A stretch of 60,250 bases of DNA from Phycisphaerae bacterium. GTDB taxonomy: Bacteria > Planctomycetota > Phycisphaerae > UBA1845 > PWPN01. The notes beneath the pieces were generated by a model that saw only the letters and a program-made list of their open reading frames with translations, made no database searches and had not been told where the DNA came from. Each line of letters opens with the position of its first letter. Positions within the stretch are counted from its first letter, which is position 1. Position numbers and translations under genes: made by a program. Shown here in pieces: positions 8,769 to 16,693 of this stretch. Where the stretch lies: the NCBI GenBank assembly GCA_018003015.1, contig JAGNEZ010000039.1, positions 1 to 60,250 of the forward strand, given 5' to 3'.

Positions 8769-9050
8769 ATGTTGCAGGATACCTCGGTCGCGGTCGGTTC
8801 GGCGTACCCTTGCAAGCACAGCCTCGGTCGCGCCTGCGCGGCGCTGCTGACTGCCCTGCTGGCGGTGGCTACGGCTGGCTGCCCCGAGCCAACCGCGAAT
8901 ATCCTCATCGACAGCAATGGCAACGCCATCCGAATGGATCAGATCACCCTGATCACGAGTGATACCACGACGACGACCGCCGAGAAACGACAGGCGCTCC
9001 GCGACCTGGGAATCACCGACGAGTTGCTCATCGATCTTCTGCTCAAGTGA
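8769..9050 (+). CDS. Small lipoprotein, 93 residues
   Basis: Unrecognised lipoprotein. An N-terminal region and hydrophobic core (LLTALLAVATAGC) end in a lipobox cysteine. Then comes a short beta-like segment (ILIDSNGNAI), a TTTTT run, and a C-terminal helix resembling half of a dimerising or calcium-independent EF-like unit (LRDLGITDELLIDLLL). AAGGAG lies eight bases before the ATG; an adjacent GTG at 8766 could be used. The next gene is a second small lipoprotein 34 bases downstream with a similar end, so the two are probably co-transcribed. Confidence 0.7.
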   Translation: MLQDTSVAVGSAYPCKHSLGRACAALLTALLAVATAGCPEPTANILIDSNGNAIRMDQITLITSDTTTTTAEKRQALRDLGITDELLIDLLLK

Positions 9051-9084
9051 GAATCGACGCCGACCGCAGACAAAGGAGACTCGG

Positions 9085-9450
9085 ATGCAAGCCAAACGCG
9101 AAATCGGGTTGTGCCTTGTTGCCTCAGTCCTACTGGCAACCATGTTGGGCTGCCCCACGACCTCAACGGAGCTCCCGGTCTCCATCACCGCACCGCTCAA
9201 ACTAGCCCAAGGTCTGATCGGCGATCTTACCGTCGAGGAATGGCTGTTCCTGGCCGAGGCCGGAAGTAGTATTCCTGGATTACCCCCCTTGCCCCCGTTA
9301 ACAGAGGCTCAGGCCCAAGCGATCGTCACGTTCCTCGATGACAACGGGATTGTGACGCTGACCGATCTCCAAACCAAGATGACTGCGGGAACACTAGTCA
9401 TCCCCCAGGACTTGATCTCGGTGTTCCTCGGCACGAACTCGGGCAGCTAG
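9085..9450 (+). CDS. Small lipoprotein, 121 residues
   Basis: Unrecognised lipoprotein following the one at 8769. A clean signal peptide ends LLATMLGC, and the mature part is acidic and helical. It has a Pro-rich turn (GLPPLPPLTEAQAQ) and then a helix-loop-helix (IVTFLDDNGIVTLTDLQTKM) that recalls dockerin- or EF-hand-like acidic loops but lacks a complete Ca-binding loop. AAGGAG lies seven bases before the start. Likely envelope-anchored. A perfect palindrome at 9526-9546 follows and might end the transcript. Confidence 0.7.
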   Translation: MQAKREIGLCLVASVLLATMLGCPTTSTELPVSITAPLKLAQGLIGDLTVEEWLFLAEAGSSIPGLPPLPPLTEAQAQAIVTFLDDNGIVTLTDLQTKMTAGTLVIPQDLISVFLGTNSGS

Positions 9451-9525
9451 GCTCAAACAGTCGCGGGCCAGTGTCGTAGCCTCGCAACCGGGCGAGCGGC
9501 TTGGATCCCATACCGCATGTGACAA

Positions 9526-9546
9526 ACGGGAGACAGTGTCTCCCGT
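9526..9546 (+). terminator. Perfect palindrome after the lipoprotein pair
   Basis: A 10-bp inverted repeat (ACGGGAGACA/TGTCTCCCGT) with one central base lies 75 bases after the lipoprotein stop. No T-tract follows, so it could equally be a protein-binding palindrome. Confidence 0.3.
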
Positions 9547-9701
9547 CCACGCCCCAACTACACGTCCTGGTCGGTGAGACACGGGATGCGATCACCCACC
9601 CCATTCCCCGCCACCGACCGGCGCGTTGCGGCCGGACCGTGCCTCTGCCGGACCGGGCCACAGGATGATGACGCGGGACTCGTCAGGAACGTTCACCGTG
9701 G

Positions 9702-9730
9702 GTGACTTTGACTCGGGCTTGGGGTATCAT
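9702..9730 (+). promoter_or_regulatory. Promoter positioned for a leaderless transcript
   Basis: GTGACT (9702-9707), a 17-bp spacer and TATCAT (9725-9730) fit a sigma-70 promoter. The ATG of the next gene is only ten bases after the -10, and no ribosome site precedes that ATG, so a leaderless or near-leaderless mRNA is predicted. Confidence 0.4.
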
Positions 9731-9740
9731 CCCCCCCAGT

Positions 9741-10277
9741 ATGGCGAACAGGTCGACGAGTCCACGCTTCCGAAACCTCGTCTTCGTCGCGGGCGTTCTG
9801 CTCCTGCCGGCCGCCTGTCAGTTCGATGGGCGCCCGACCGATCCTCCTCAGGCGGAAGACATTCCGATTCTGTGGCAAGCAAGTGGTGTTTACTCGCATC
9901 TCACCCAACGGATCCGGGTTGTGGCCAGGGATCCGGCGGTTCTTGCGCAATTGCCGCTGACCGAAGTACCGGTTGACTTCGAGACGCAGATGGTCCTGGT
10001 CGCCGGTCTTGGTCCTACTGTAACCAACGAGCTAGGCCTTCGCATCGAGCGTGTCTGGCGCGAAGGATCGACGATTAGGACCCAGGAACGTCGGATCCAC
10101 CCAGGACCCGAGCTGAAGGCCGGTGTGAACCCTGCCAGCCCCTGGACCGTGATCATCATCCCCAGAAGTGACCTCAATGTCGTAGGTTACACCGACTCGG
10201 TGCCGAGGGGAGCGGTCGGCGGCTCCGCAGGTGTCGAACGTTCGCCACTTCCTGTGAGGAGGCGTTCGGGGCGATAG
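9741..10277 (+). CDS. Lipoprotein with a PrcB C-terminal-like domain
   Basis: A 178-residue exported protein. A signal peptide ends LLLPAAC at a lipobox. From about residue 75 the sequence follows the PrcB_C pattern (protease-complex-inhibitor-like domain): VDFETQMVLVAGLG, then a strand pair around LGLRIERV...G, then PWTVIIIPRS. This small beta domain occurs in secreted proteins and takes its name from an inhibitor of the dentilisin-type protease complex in Treponema; the function here is unknown. The last ~25 residues are Arg/Ser-rich and atypical, so the real C-terminus may have shifted frame. No ribosome site precedes the ATG at 9741, in line with the leaderless promoter. Confidence 0.55.
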   Translation: MANRSTSPRFRNLVFVAGVLLLPAACQFDGRPTDPPQAEDIPILWQASGVYSHLTQRIRVVARDPAVLAQLPLTEVPVDFETQMVLVAGLGPTVTNELGLRIERVWREGSTIRTQERRIHPGPELKAGVNPASPWTVIIIPRSDLNVVGYTDSVPRGAVGGSAGVERSPLPVRRRSGR

Positions 10278-10299
10278 CCCCGCCACTTTAAGCGTCCCC

Positions 10300-11211
10300 A
10301 TGGCAATCTCGCGTCCAACAACCACGGCCGAACTCCACGAGGCCTTGGGCATGCTTCTGGAGCGCGAAGGGCTATCGGCTGGTGAGGTGCGCGATCATGT
10401 TCAAACGCTGGTCCGCTATACGCGACGACGGGGGCTGTCGCTGAATCAATGCATGGTCGCTCGAGAAGGCGGCCGATTAGTGACCAGTTGCCTGTTCATC
10501 GATGCTCCGGGGCGCATGTCGACGGTGTTCCTCCCCAGCCGAGCGCGGTTCCTGAAGCCGCCGGAAACGATAGCGCGGTTGCTCCGCCAGACCACGCCGA
10601 TGGCTCGCGACCGGGGCGTACGGGTCGTGCAGGGCCTGGTGGCACCCGCAGCGGCGATGGAACGGAGCGTCTTCGAACAAGCGGGCTACACGTTTCTGGC
10701 GGAGTTGATCTACCTGGAGAGCGACTTGGCCAAACCCGTCCTTACAGACAAGCATCCGCCAATCCTCGAATGGGAGACCTACGAACCCGGGAAACGCCAG
10801 AGATTCGGGCAGATACTCCAGGGAACGTACGTGGAAAGCCAGGACTGTGCGAAGCTGACCGGTGTTCGGCCGATCGATGAGATCCTGGACAGCCACTTTG
10901 CGGCCGGGGAGTTTGACCCCAACGACTGGCGGATTGGCGTGCTTGACGGCGAACCTGCCGGGATCCTCCTGCTTGCCTATCTTGCCGAACGCGCTGTGTT
11001 CGAAGTGGTGTACATGGGTGTCCTGCCGGTCTATCGGAGTCGCGGGGTCGGTACCGGCCTGCTGACGAAGGCGGTGGAGCTGGGCCGCGAGCGCGGGGTA
11101 ATGACGTTAACTCTCACTGTGGACGCGGTTAATGCGCCGGCGAGGAAGCTGTACGCCGCCTTCGGCTTCCATGAAACATCGCGCCGCGAAGTCTGGATCC
11201 AGGTCTTGTGA
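10300..11211 (+). CDS. GNAT family N-acetyltransferase (double-domain)
   Basis: A 303-residue cytoplasmic acetyl-CoA-dependent acetyltransferase. The C-terminal half carries a typical GNAT motif A (YMGVLPVYRSRGVGTGLLTKAV; R-x-x-G-x-G/A) and motif B (LTVDAVNAPARKLYAAFGF). The N-terminal ~140 residues look like a second, degenerate GNAT half (CLFIDAPGRMSTVFLPS), giving a tandem-domain protein like mycothiol synthase MshD or unnamed double GNATs. The acceptor cannot be told. The ATG at 10300 has a poor ribosome site but lies 22 bases after the upstream gene, so coupling is possible. A bacillithiol-type deacetylase lies 1.8 kb away; a thiol-biosynthesis link would be speculation. Confidence 0.85.
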   Translation: MAISRPTTTAELHEALGMLLEREGLSAGEVRDHVQTLVRYTRRRGLSLNQCMVAREGGRLVTSCLFIDAPGRMSTVFLPSRARFLKPPETIARLLRQTTPMARDRGVRVVQGLVAPAAAMERSVFEQAGYTFLAELIYLESDLAKPVLTDKHPPILEWETYEPGKRQRFGQILQGTYVESQDCAKLTGVRPIDEILDSHFAAGEFDPNDWRIGVLDGEPAGILLLAYLAERAVFEVVYMGVLPVYRSRGVGTGLLTKAVELGRERGVMTLTLTVDAVNAPARKLYAAFGFHETSRREVWIQVL

Positions 11212-11375
11212 AGCGGCTCCTCACACAAGGTTCGTGAGGGACGAGAGATAGGATTCGCGCCGATCGGGCCTGGTCGACAGACAACCCCGCCGGGCCGGAA
11301 AGAGCCCACAGCCTCCAGATACAGGTAAGACGACTTAGACAACCCGGAGAACAATAAGGTTGCGCGACAACTCAC

Positions 11376-11470
11376 GAGTTATCCACAGTTTCATGAAAAG
11401 CGGGTGGAAAACTATTTTTGGGACGGCGCAACTACTGTGGTTTCAAAACGCTGGGTTTTCCACATCGTCG
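11376..11470. other. DnaA-box cluster upstream of dnaA (candidate oriC or dnaA autoregulatory region)
   Basis: Within the 412-base gap before dnaA there is a perfect DnaA box TTATCCACA (11379-11387, plus). Near matches are TTTTCCACC (11403-11411, minus) and TTTTCCACA (11456-11464, plus), with a weaker GAAACCACA (11436-11444, minus). Short A/T-rich patches lie between (for example ACTATTTTTG). The cluster and its place next to dnaA suggest an origin or an autoregulatory site. The rest of the gap shows no gene. Confidence 0.6.
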
Positions 11471-11623
11471 ACACGAAGAATTCCTCAAGTTTTTGTGTTG
11501 ATTCCATGGGGGCGGGTGATAGGTTAGGCCCCAACGAACTGCAGCGAGTGGACGGGTCATCGCAACGCCATCTGTCTGCTGTGTGAACACCTTTACGCCT
11601 CAGGGCGCAGGAAGGAGCAAGCG

Positions 11624-13189
11624 GTGTTCGTTCCGCGTACGGATTTGGTGTCGTCGATTCAGTCAAGGATTGCCGGACGAATCGGGCCGCAGAAGTACAG
11701 AATCTGGTTCAAGAACGGCACGCAACTGACGGCGGCGGGCGGCCATCTGAAGGTCAGCACGCCAAACACGTTTATCTGCAACTGGATCGAACGGCACTAT
11801 GCTGAGGATATCGGGATCGCTGCCCGCGAGGCGGGAGGCCAGGACTTTGAGGTGTCCTTTGTCGTCGATCCCAAGCTGCAGCAGGATCTCAAGAAGCGGC
11901 AGCTAAACTCCCAGGCGGAGTTCATCGCTAAGAACCCCGAGCGAGCGGCCAGGGAGCATCGCCTGCAAGGCTTGCAGGCCCCGTCGCGTTCAAGATCGCT
12001 GCGTGGCAGGCTCAGCGACCTGGTTGTCGGCCCGGCGAACGAACTGGCCGTTTCGGTCGTACGCCGGATCGTCGATCGGACTGCCGACTACAGCCCGATT
12101 TTCGCCCACGGCGGATGCGGCCTGGGCAAGACACACCTGTTGCAGGCCCTGGCCAATGAGTTGACCGACAAGCACCCTGAGGTCCGGTGGGAGTATCTCA
12201 CCGGCGACGAGTTCACCAACAACTTCGTGCTCGCCGTGCGCTCCAACAAGGTCGACCTGTTCCGACAGCGATATCGCCACCTGGACGTGCTCATCATCGA
12301 TGACATCCACTTTCTGGCCAACAAGAAGGCCACCCAGGAGGAGTTTCTCCACACCTTCGATGCCATCGACGGGCAACGCAAGACGGTGGTCCTGGCGTCG
12401 GACACGCACCCGAAATTGATTGGCCACTTCAGCGAGCAACTGGTCAATCGGTTTCTGGCCGGAATGGTCGTTCGGCTGGAAGTCCCCGATTTCCAGATGC
12501 GCTGCGAGATCCTCCGCCGGCGAGTGGCGATCGTGGCCGCGCATCAAGTGCCGGAGGACGTGATTGCCTACATCGCCAACCACATGAAGGCCAACGTGCG
12601 TGAACTCGAAGGGGCGTTGCTGAAGCTGGTGATGTTCCACTCCGTGTCACACCAGCCCATCACGCTGGCGCTGGCCCGCCGGGCCCTGGCCGACCACATG
12701 GAACGTACCCAACGATCTCTCAGCCTCGACGAGATCGACCAGACCGTCGCGACGTATTTCGGCCTCACCCTGGCAGATTTGCACACGTCGCGCAAGACTC
12801 GGACTATTGCCCTTGCCCGCGGGGTGGCGATGCATCTGGCTCGCAAACACACTGACCTCAGCTTCCCGGAGATCGGACGTTTCATGGGCAACAAGAACCA
12901 CTCGACGGTCATCCTGGCGAACAGGCGAATCGCCAAAGACCTCGAGGAAGACAAGACCGTCACCCGACAGACGTCGGCCGGTGCGAAAGAAGAGCGGTTA
13001 CGGGAGATCGTCACCCGGCTCGAAGAGCAGCTCGGCCTGGCTTCCCGGGCCAATCGCGAGCCAAATGAAAGCCCGGCGGCGGGCGCGTCCCCCCTGACCA
13101 CGTCGGCTTATGGATCCTCCTTGATTTCGACATGTCGCCATGAGCCCTCGCCGAGCGGCTTGGGTGACGCCCGCGTTGCGGTGGGATGA
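11624..13189 (+). CDS. dnaA: Chromosomal replication initiator protein DnaA
   Basis: A 521-residue AAA+ initiator that binds DnaA boxes and melts the origin. Domain I spans ~1-85 (Q-x-x-I-x-x...KYRIWF). A short domain II follows. Domain III has Walker A GGCGLGKT (163-170), Walker B LIIDDIHF (223-230) and the NRF arginine-finger region. The helix-turn-helix domain IV (~365-460) ends in MGNKNHSTVI, matching the DnaA signature GGRDHTTV. The usual phenylalanine-rich 'F-x-x-FVVGPSN' entry is altered to LSDLVVGPANELA. About 60 extra residues after domain IV are Ser/Pro-rich and unlike other DnaA ends. The GTG start has AGGAG six bases upstream. dnaN, recF and gyrB are not adjacent. Confidence 0.95.
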   Translation: MFVPRTDLVSSIQSRIAGRIGPQKYRIWFKNGTQLTAAGGHLKVSTPNTFICNWIERHYAEDIGIAAREAGGQDFEVSFVVDPKLQQDLKKRQLNSQAEFIAKNPERAAREHRLQGLQAPSRSRSLRGRLSDLVVGPANELAVSVVRRIVDRTADYSPIFAHGGCGLGKTHLLQALANELTDKHPEVRWEYLTGDEFTNNFVLAVRSNKVDLFRQRYRHLDVLIIDDIHFLANKKATQEEFLHTFDAIDGQRKTVVLASDTHPKLIGHFSEQLVNRFLAGMVVRLEVPDFQMRCEILRRRVAIVAAHQVPEDVIAYIANHMKANVRELEGALLKLVMFHSVSHQPITLALARRALADHMERTQRSLSLDEIDQTVATYFGLTLADLHTSRKTRTIALARGVAMHLARKHTDLSFPEIGRFMGNKNHSTVILANRRIAKDLEEDKTVTRQTSAGAKEERLREIVTRLEEQLGLASRANREPNESPAAGASPLTTSAYGSSLISTCRHEPSPSGLGDARVAVG

Positions 13190-13492
13190 GCGAGGGTGCT
13201 GGCACGGATCACCCCATTCTGACCGCGGATGGCGCCTACAGCGTCGAGCCTGCTCCACACCGTCGAGTCAACAGGCCTGGCCCTTGGAACGAAAAGACCC
13301 CCCCGAGCCCCGCCCAGCCGATCATACCAAGAAGGGGAGGCCCTTGACACCCAGGGCTTGAAGGACGACCACAGGTGAGGTACGTTTCTGCTCCGGGTGC
13401 GGCCGCAGATCCAGGCGGCCAGGGTCTTCGCCGCACGTTACTGTCTGCCGCGGCGCGTGCCGTGGTGACGAGTCATTGAAAAGGAGTTCACG
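13190..13492. other. Intergenic, no gene seen
   Basis: Between dnaA and the 56-residue lipoprotein no frame has both a ribosome site and a recognisable product. A TTGACA occurs at about 13343 but lacks a matching -10. Confidence 0.4.
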
Positions 13493-13663
13493 ATGAAGCT
13501 GTTTTCCCGTATCCAGAGACTGGCGATGATGGCGGCCATGGGTTGCGTGTTCGCCTCCGGCGGCTGCCTGCCGGCGCACGCCTGGGCGGAGCTGGGCAAC
13601 AACGTCGTCAACCAGGTTGTGGCCGCGTTGGTGGCGTTCGGTTTGGCCCAGGCTGGGCTGTAA
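13493..13663 (+). CDS. Very short lipoprotein, 56 residues
   Basis: AAAGGAG precedes an ATG at 13493 and the frame runs to TAA at 13661. A basic N-terminus (MKLFSRIQR) and hydrophobic core end in a lipobox ASGGC at Cys25. The mature peptide is only ~31 residues: an amphipathic/hydrophobic helix with ELGNNVVNQVVAALVAFGL. It resembles another short product in this window (53452-53568). The stop codon is the first base triplet of a tandem hairpin repeat that carries the ribosome site of the porin-like gene, so the two genes are probably one mRNA. Function unknown. Confidence 0.65.
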   Translation: MKLFSRIQRLAMMAAMGCVFASGGCLPAHAWAELGNNVVNQVVAALVAFGLAQAGL

Positions 13664-13698
13664 CCTCCCGACAGGAGGATAACCTCCTGAAAGGAGGA
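13661..13698 (+). promoter_or_regulatory. Tandem Shine-Dalgarno-sequestering hairpins
   Basis: Two adjacent 19-base units, TAACCTCCCGACAGGAGGA (13661-13679) and TAACCTCCTGAAAGGAGGA (13680-13698), differ at two bases. Each pairs CCTCC with GGAGG around a small loop, so each hides a strong ribosome site against an anti-Shine-Dalgarno-like CCTCC. The second GGAGG ends four bases before the ATG at 13702. Confidence 0.6.
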
Positions 13699-13701
13699 CA
13701 C

Positions 13702-14781
13702 ATGCTGCGCGAACATCACGCACCGAAGGCCGGCGTGGCCTGGCTGGTGGCCCTGGCGGCGTTTCCGGTTGCCTCGTCGTTGGCCGCGGCCGGCCAGACC
13801 AAGGCCATCGAGCTCAACCCCGCCCAGCTCGTTTCCGATGAGTTCGCCAAGGACACGAGAGCCGCCCAGCCGGACGAACCGATCGCCACGCGAACCGAGG
13901 TCCAGAAGACCGAGGCTGCCGAGGAGGCGATCCCGATCGAGATCGGCATCACCTACTACCTGCTCAGCGATTACGTGTGGCGCGGATTCAATCTGTCCGA
14001 GCCGGCCCGCGAAGGACGCGAACGGCTCAACCACCAGGTGTCCGTCGAGATCACCTGGGATACCGGCAGCTTCGGCAAAATCGGTTTCGACACCTTCTTC
14101 GAATGGTTCGAGGCCCAGAAAGCCCTCAACCCCTTCGGCGGTGGCCAAAACCTGCAGGAAGCCGACTACACCGTCCGGTGGGGTTACGACCTCGAGCCCG
14201 TCAAGACGGAGGTGACCCTCGGGTATTCGTTTTACGCCTATCCGAACCTGGCCAGACTGTTGAGGTCGGACGACCGCGTCGGAAACGACAATGACGATCT
14301 CTACATGGAATGGTGGCTGAAGCTGGTCCACAATGACGCCTGGATGTGGAAATGGCTGCTGTCCCAGAACGAGGAGCCCGTGCTGACGCCCTCATTCTTC
14401 TTAGCCCAGGACGTAGGGGTCGGCTGTGGTGGTGTCTGGTTGGAGTTCGGCATCAGCCACGAGTTCGCCATTCCGGGCATCGACAACCTGACCATCACAC
14501 CGGGCTACACGCTGGGGGTGGATGGCGGCGTGGTCAAGCGGTACTTGTGGAAGGACAACGCCAACACGTTGCGGCTGGCCTGTCAGCAGTTCGCATTGGA
14601 CGTGACCTACGACCTCACTGCGGTGCTCAATCTCCCCAAATGGGCAGGGACCCTGAGCGTTTCCGGTCTGCTGTACTTCGCCGACGCCCTGGGGACCGCG
14701 GAGCGGTCCGACAGCGTTCACGGCGATATTCAGGACGAGTTCTACGGCGGCATGTCGGTGAACTGGGGCTGGGGCGGCTGA
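13702..14781 (+). CDS. Putative outer-membrane porin, TorF/Gcw_chp-like
   Basis: A 359-residue exported protein with a signal peptide (core LVALAAFPVASSLAAAG). From ~residue 75 there are alternating aromatic strands typical of a beta-barrel. The hallmark YYLLSDYVWRGFNLS is close to the SDYVFRGxS pattern of the Gcw_chp/TorF putative porin family. Glycine-rich turns and W/Y/F pairs continue to the C-terminus, which ends in VNWGWGG rather than a terminal Phe. Translation is likely governed by the tandem hairpins just before its ATG, and it is coupled to the small lipoprotein upstream. A terminator follows. What it transports is unknown. Confidence 0.75.
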   Translation: MLREHHAPKAGVAWLVALAAFPVASSLAAAGQTKAIELNPAQLVSDEFAKDTRAAQPDEPIATRTEVQKTEAAEEAIPIEIGITYYLLSDYVWRGFNLSEPAREGRERLNHQVSVEITWDTGSFGKIGFDTFFEWFEAQKALNPFGGGQNLQEADYTVRWGYDLEPVKTEVTLGYSFYAYPNLARLLRSDDRVGNDNDDLYMEWWLKLVHNDAWMWKWLLSQNEEPVLTPSFFLAQDVGVGCGGVWLEFGISHEFAIPGIDNLTITPGYTLGVDGGVVKRYLWKDNANTLRLACQQFALDVTYDLTAVLNLPKWAGTLSVSGLLYFADALGTAERSDSVHGDIQDEFYGGMSVNWGWGG

Positions 14782-14815
14782 TACGGTTTCGGCGATCGCA
14801 GGAGAGTGCTGGCCC

Positions 14816-14854
14816 AAGAGGCGCTCGTTCTGGCAGGAACGGCGCCTCTTTGTG
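14816..14854 (+). terminator. Terminator of the lipoprotein–porin unit
   Basis: A long stem (AAGAGGCGC at 14816-14824 with GCGCCTCTT at 14842-14850, extended by CGTTC/GAACG) followed by TTTGT lies 35 bases after the porin stop. Confidence 0.75.
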
Positions 14855-14864
14855 TGCGCTCGGG

Positions 14865-14870
14865 TATAAT
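14865..14870 (+). promoter_or_regulatory. -10 element before the HAD gene
   Basis: A perfect TATAAT within GGGTATAATACCCCC lies 25 bases before the ATG. No -35 is visible because the upstream bases belong to the terminator stem. Confidence 0.45.
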
Positions 14871-14895
14871 ACCCCCCTTGACGGCCGGAGAGACG

Positions 14896-15570
14896 ATGAC
14901 TGGACTTCAAGGTATCTTTCTGGATTTCTACGGGACGCTGGCGTCCGGCGACCGCCAGGCCGTCGAGTCGGTCTGCCAATCGGTGATTGACGATCACGGC
15001 CTGGCGATTCGTGCCCCGGAACTCGCGAGCACATGGGGTGACCACTACTTCCGAGCCATTGAGCGCATCGACAGGGGCCCGTTCCGATTGCTGGTCACGA
15101 TCGAGCGCGACACGCTGATCGACACGCTCGAGCCTTTGGTCGGGCGGATCGACGTCGCTCGCTACATCGACCAGTTCAACGCCTACCTGACGCGTCCCTC
15201 GCTGTTCGCGGAGACGCAGGAAGTCCTCTGCTCGTTGCGTCTACCGGTGTGCATCGTGAGCAACATTGACGATCATGAGTTGCGGGCCGCCCTGAACCAC
15301 CATCAGTTGCCGGTGGCTCATGTTGTGACGTCGGAATCGGCCCGCAGCTACAAGCCCGAGCCGCGCATCTTCCAGCATGCACTCGGATTGACCGGCTGGT
15401 CCGCCGATCGCGTCTTGCACGTCGGTGATTCGCTGCACAGCGATGTAGCCGGAGCCCACCGGGCCGGCATTCAGGCGGCCTGGGTCAACCGGGGCGATCG
15501 GATCAAAGACATCGGCACGGAGAAACCGGATTTCGCCTGGTACGATCTGCGGCCGCTGCTGCTGATGTGA
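14896..15570 (+). CDS. HAD-superfamily hydrolase (haloacid dehalogenase/phosphatase type)
   Basis: A 224-residue cytoplasmic enzyme with all four HAD motifs: LDFYGTL (nucleophile Asp10), VSN, SYKPEP (Lys) and VGDSLHSDVAGA (metal-binding Asp). The second motif-I position is Tyr (D-x-Y-G-T), as in L-2-haloacid dehalogenases and HAD-IA phosphatases such as YjjG/HDHD4 relatives, rather than the phosphatase D-x-D. A helical cap occupies ~residues 20-110. GGAG lies seven bases before the ATG. The gene is convergent with pyrD. Substrate unknown. Confidence 0.85.
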   Translation: MTGLQGIFLDFYGTLASGDRQAVESVCQSVIDDHGLAIRAPELASTWGDHYFRAIERIDRGPFRLLVTIERDTLIDTLEPLVGRIDVARYIDQFNAYLTRPSLFAETQEVLCSLRLPVCIVSNIDDHELRAALNHHQLPVAHVVTSESARSYKPEPRIFQHALGLTGWSADRVLHVGDSLHSDVAGAHRAGIQAAWVNRGDRIKDIGTEKPDFAWYDLRPLLLM

Positions 15571-15632
15571 GCAGGACTCGGTTCTCGGTTTGCGGCGCTC
15601 TCCGCCGTGCGAGGCGAATCGAGCGGCCCGCC

Positions 15633-16562
15633 TCAGAGCCGGAGTCCGCCGACCAGGTCGGTCACTGACGTCAGGCAGTGTTGTCGGAGATAGGCCTCGA
15701 GACCGTCCAGGACCTTCAGCGGTGTGGTCGGGTCGATGAACAGGGCGGTGCCGATTCCCACCGCGCTCGCGCCGGCCAGAAGAAACTCCACCGCATCCCG
15801 CCAACTGGCGATGCCGCCCATGCCAATGATGGGGATGCCGGCCGGACCAGCGACCTGGCGGTAGACGCGGTGGACGAGGTTCAACGCAAGCGGCTTGATG
15901 GCCGGTCCGCTCAGGCCTCCGGTCACGTTGGCAAGAATCGGCCGGCGTGTCTCGATATGGATGGCCATGCCGACGTAAGTGTTGATCATCGATAGACAAT
16001 CGGCCCCGGCGTCAATCGCGGCGGCGGCGGTACGGGTGATGTCGGTCACGTTGGGAGAGAGCTTGACGATGAGTAACGACCGCTTGACCGAGCTTCGGAC
16101 GGCCAGCACCAGATCGCGCAGGGCCTCCGGGCAGGTGCCGAAGGTCAGGCCGTCGGCCACGTTGGGGCAACTGACGTTCAGTTCCAGACCGGCGATCTCC
16201 GGACGAGCGTCCAACGCCTGGGCGACGGCGACATACTCATCGACGGTGTGGCCGGCCACATTGACCAGGACGGGGACGCCCAGCCGGACCAGGACGGGGA
16301 GTTTGTCGGCCAGGAAGCGGTCCAGGCCGACGTTGGCCAGGCCGATCGCGTTCAGCATGCCGGAAGCGGTCTCGACGACGCGCGGGGGGGGGGTCCCTCG
16401 CCGGGGGGCCAGCGTCACACTCTTGGTGGTGAATGCCCCGAGTCGGCTCAGGTCCATGAATGGCGCGTACTCGTCGCCGTAGCCGCAAGTGCCGGACAGG
16501 GTGACGACCGGGTTACGCAGGGTCAGTGAGCCGAGATGAGTGGTGAGATCAACGGCCGTCAT
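15633..16562 (-). CDS. pyrD: Dihydroorotate dehydrogenase, class 1B-type catalytic subunit
   Basis: A 309-residue FMN TIM-barrel enzyme that oxidises dihydroorotate to orotate in pyrimidine synthesis. The active-site base is Cys132 in LELNVSCPN, the class 1 signature (class 2 has Ser). The FMN/phosphate loop is GMGGI...AGASAVGIGTAL, and NTY...GGLSGPAIKP holds the glycine-rich substrate region. The start MTAVDLTTHLG at 16562 has CGGAG six bases upstream and matches family length; the frame could extend to 16691. The partner PyrK electron-transfer subunit is not next to it, so class 1B is inferred from the sequence alone. Divergent from the AI-2E-type gene. Confidence 0.9.
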   Translation of the reverse strand: MTAVDLTTHLGSLTLRNPVVTLSGTCGYGDEYAPFMDLSRLGAFTTKSVTLAPRRGTPPPRVVETASGMLNAIGLANVGLDRFLADKLPVLVRLGVPVLVNVAGHTVDEYVAVAQALDARPEIAGLELNVSCPNVADGLTFGTCPEALRDLVLAVRSSVKRSLLIVKLSPNVTDITRTAAAAIDAGADCLSMINTYVGMAIHIETRRPILANVTGGLSGPAIKPLALNLVHRVYRQVAGPAGIPIIGMGGIASWRDAVEFLLAGASAVGIGTALFIDPTTPLKVLDGLEAYLRQHCLTSVTDLVGGLRL

Positions 16563-16632
16563 CGGTTTCTCCGAAGACATGGCCCCAAGGATCGGGAAAG
16601 GGCGGTTGGCTGTCAAGACAAGTCCGGGGGCG

Positions 16633-16661
16633 CTGACGAACGGCGTCTGTCCGGGTATAGT
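16633..16661 (+). promoter_or_regulatory. Promoter of the AI-2E-type transporter
   Basis: CTGACG (16633-16638), 17 bp, TATAGT (16656-16661), 32 bases before the GTG start. Confidence 0.5.
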
Positions 16662-16693
16662 CTGCCTTTGCAGTATCTTGGGAGACCGCAACG

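Noticed and set aside
16382-16392. Long G run inside pyrD, possible frameshift site
   Set aside because: The frame through the run is intact and gives a normal PyrD sequence on both sides; the run is merely a slippage-prone spot.
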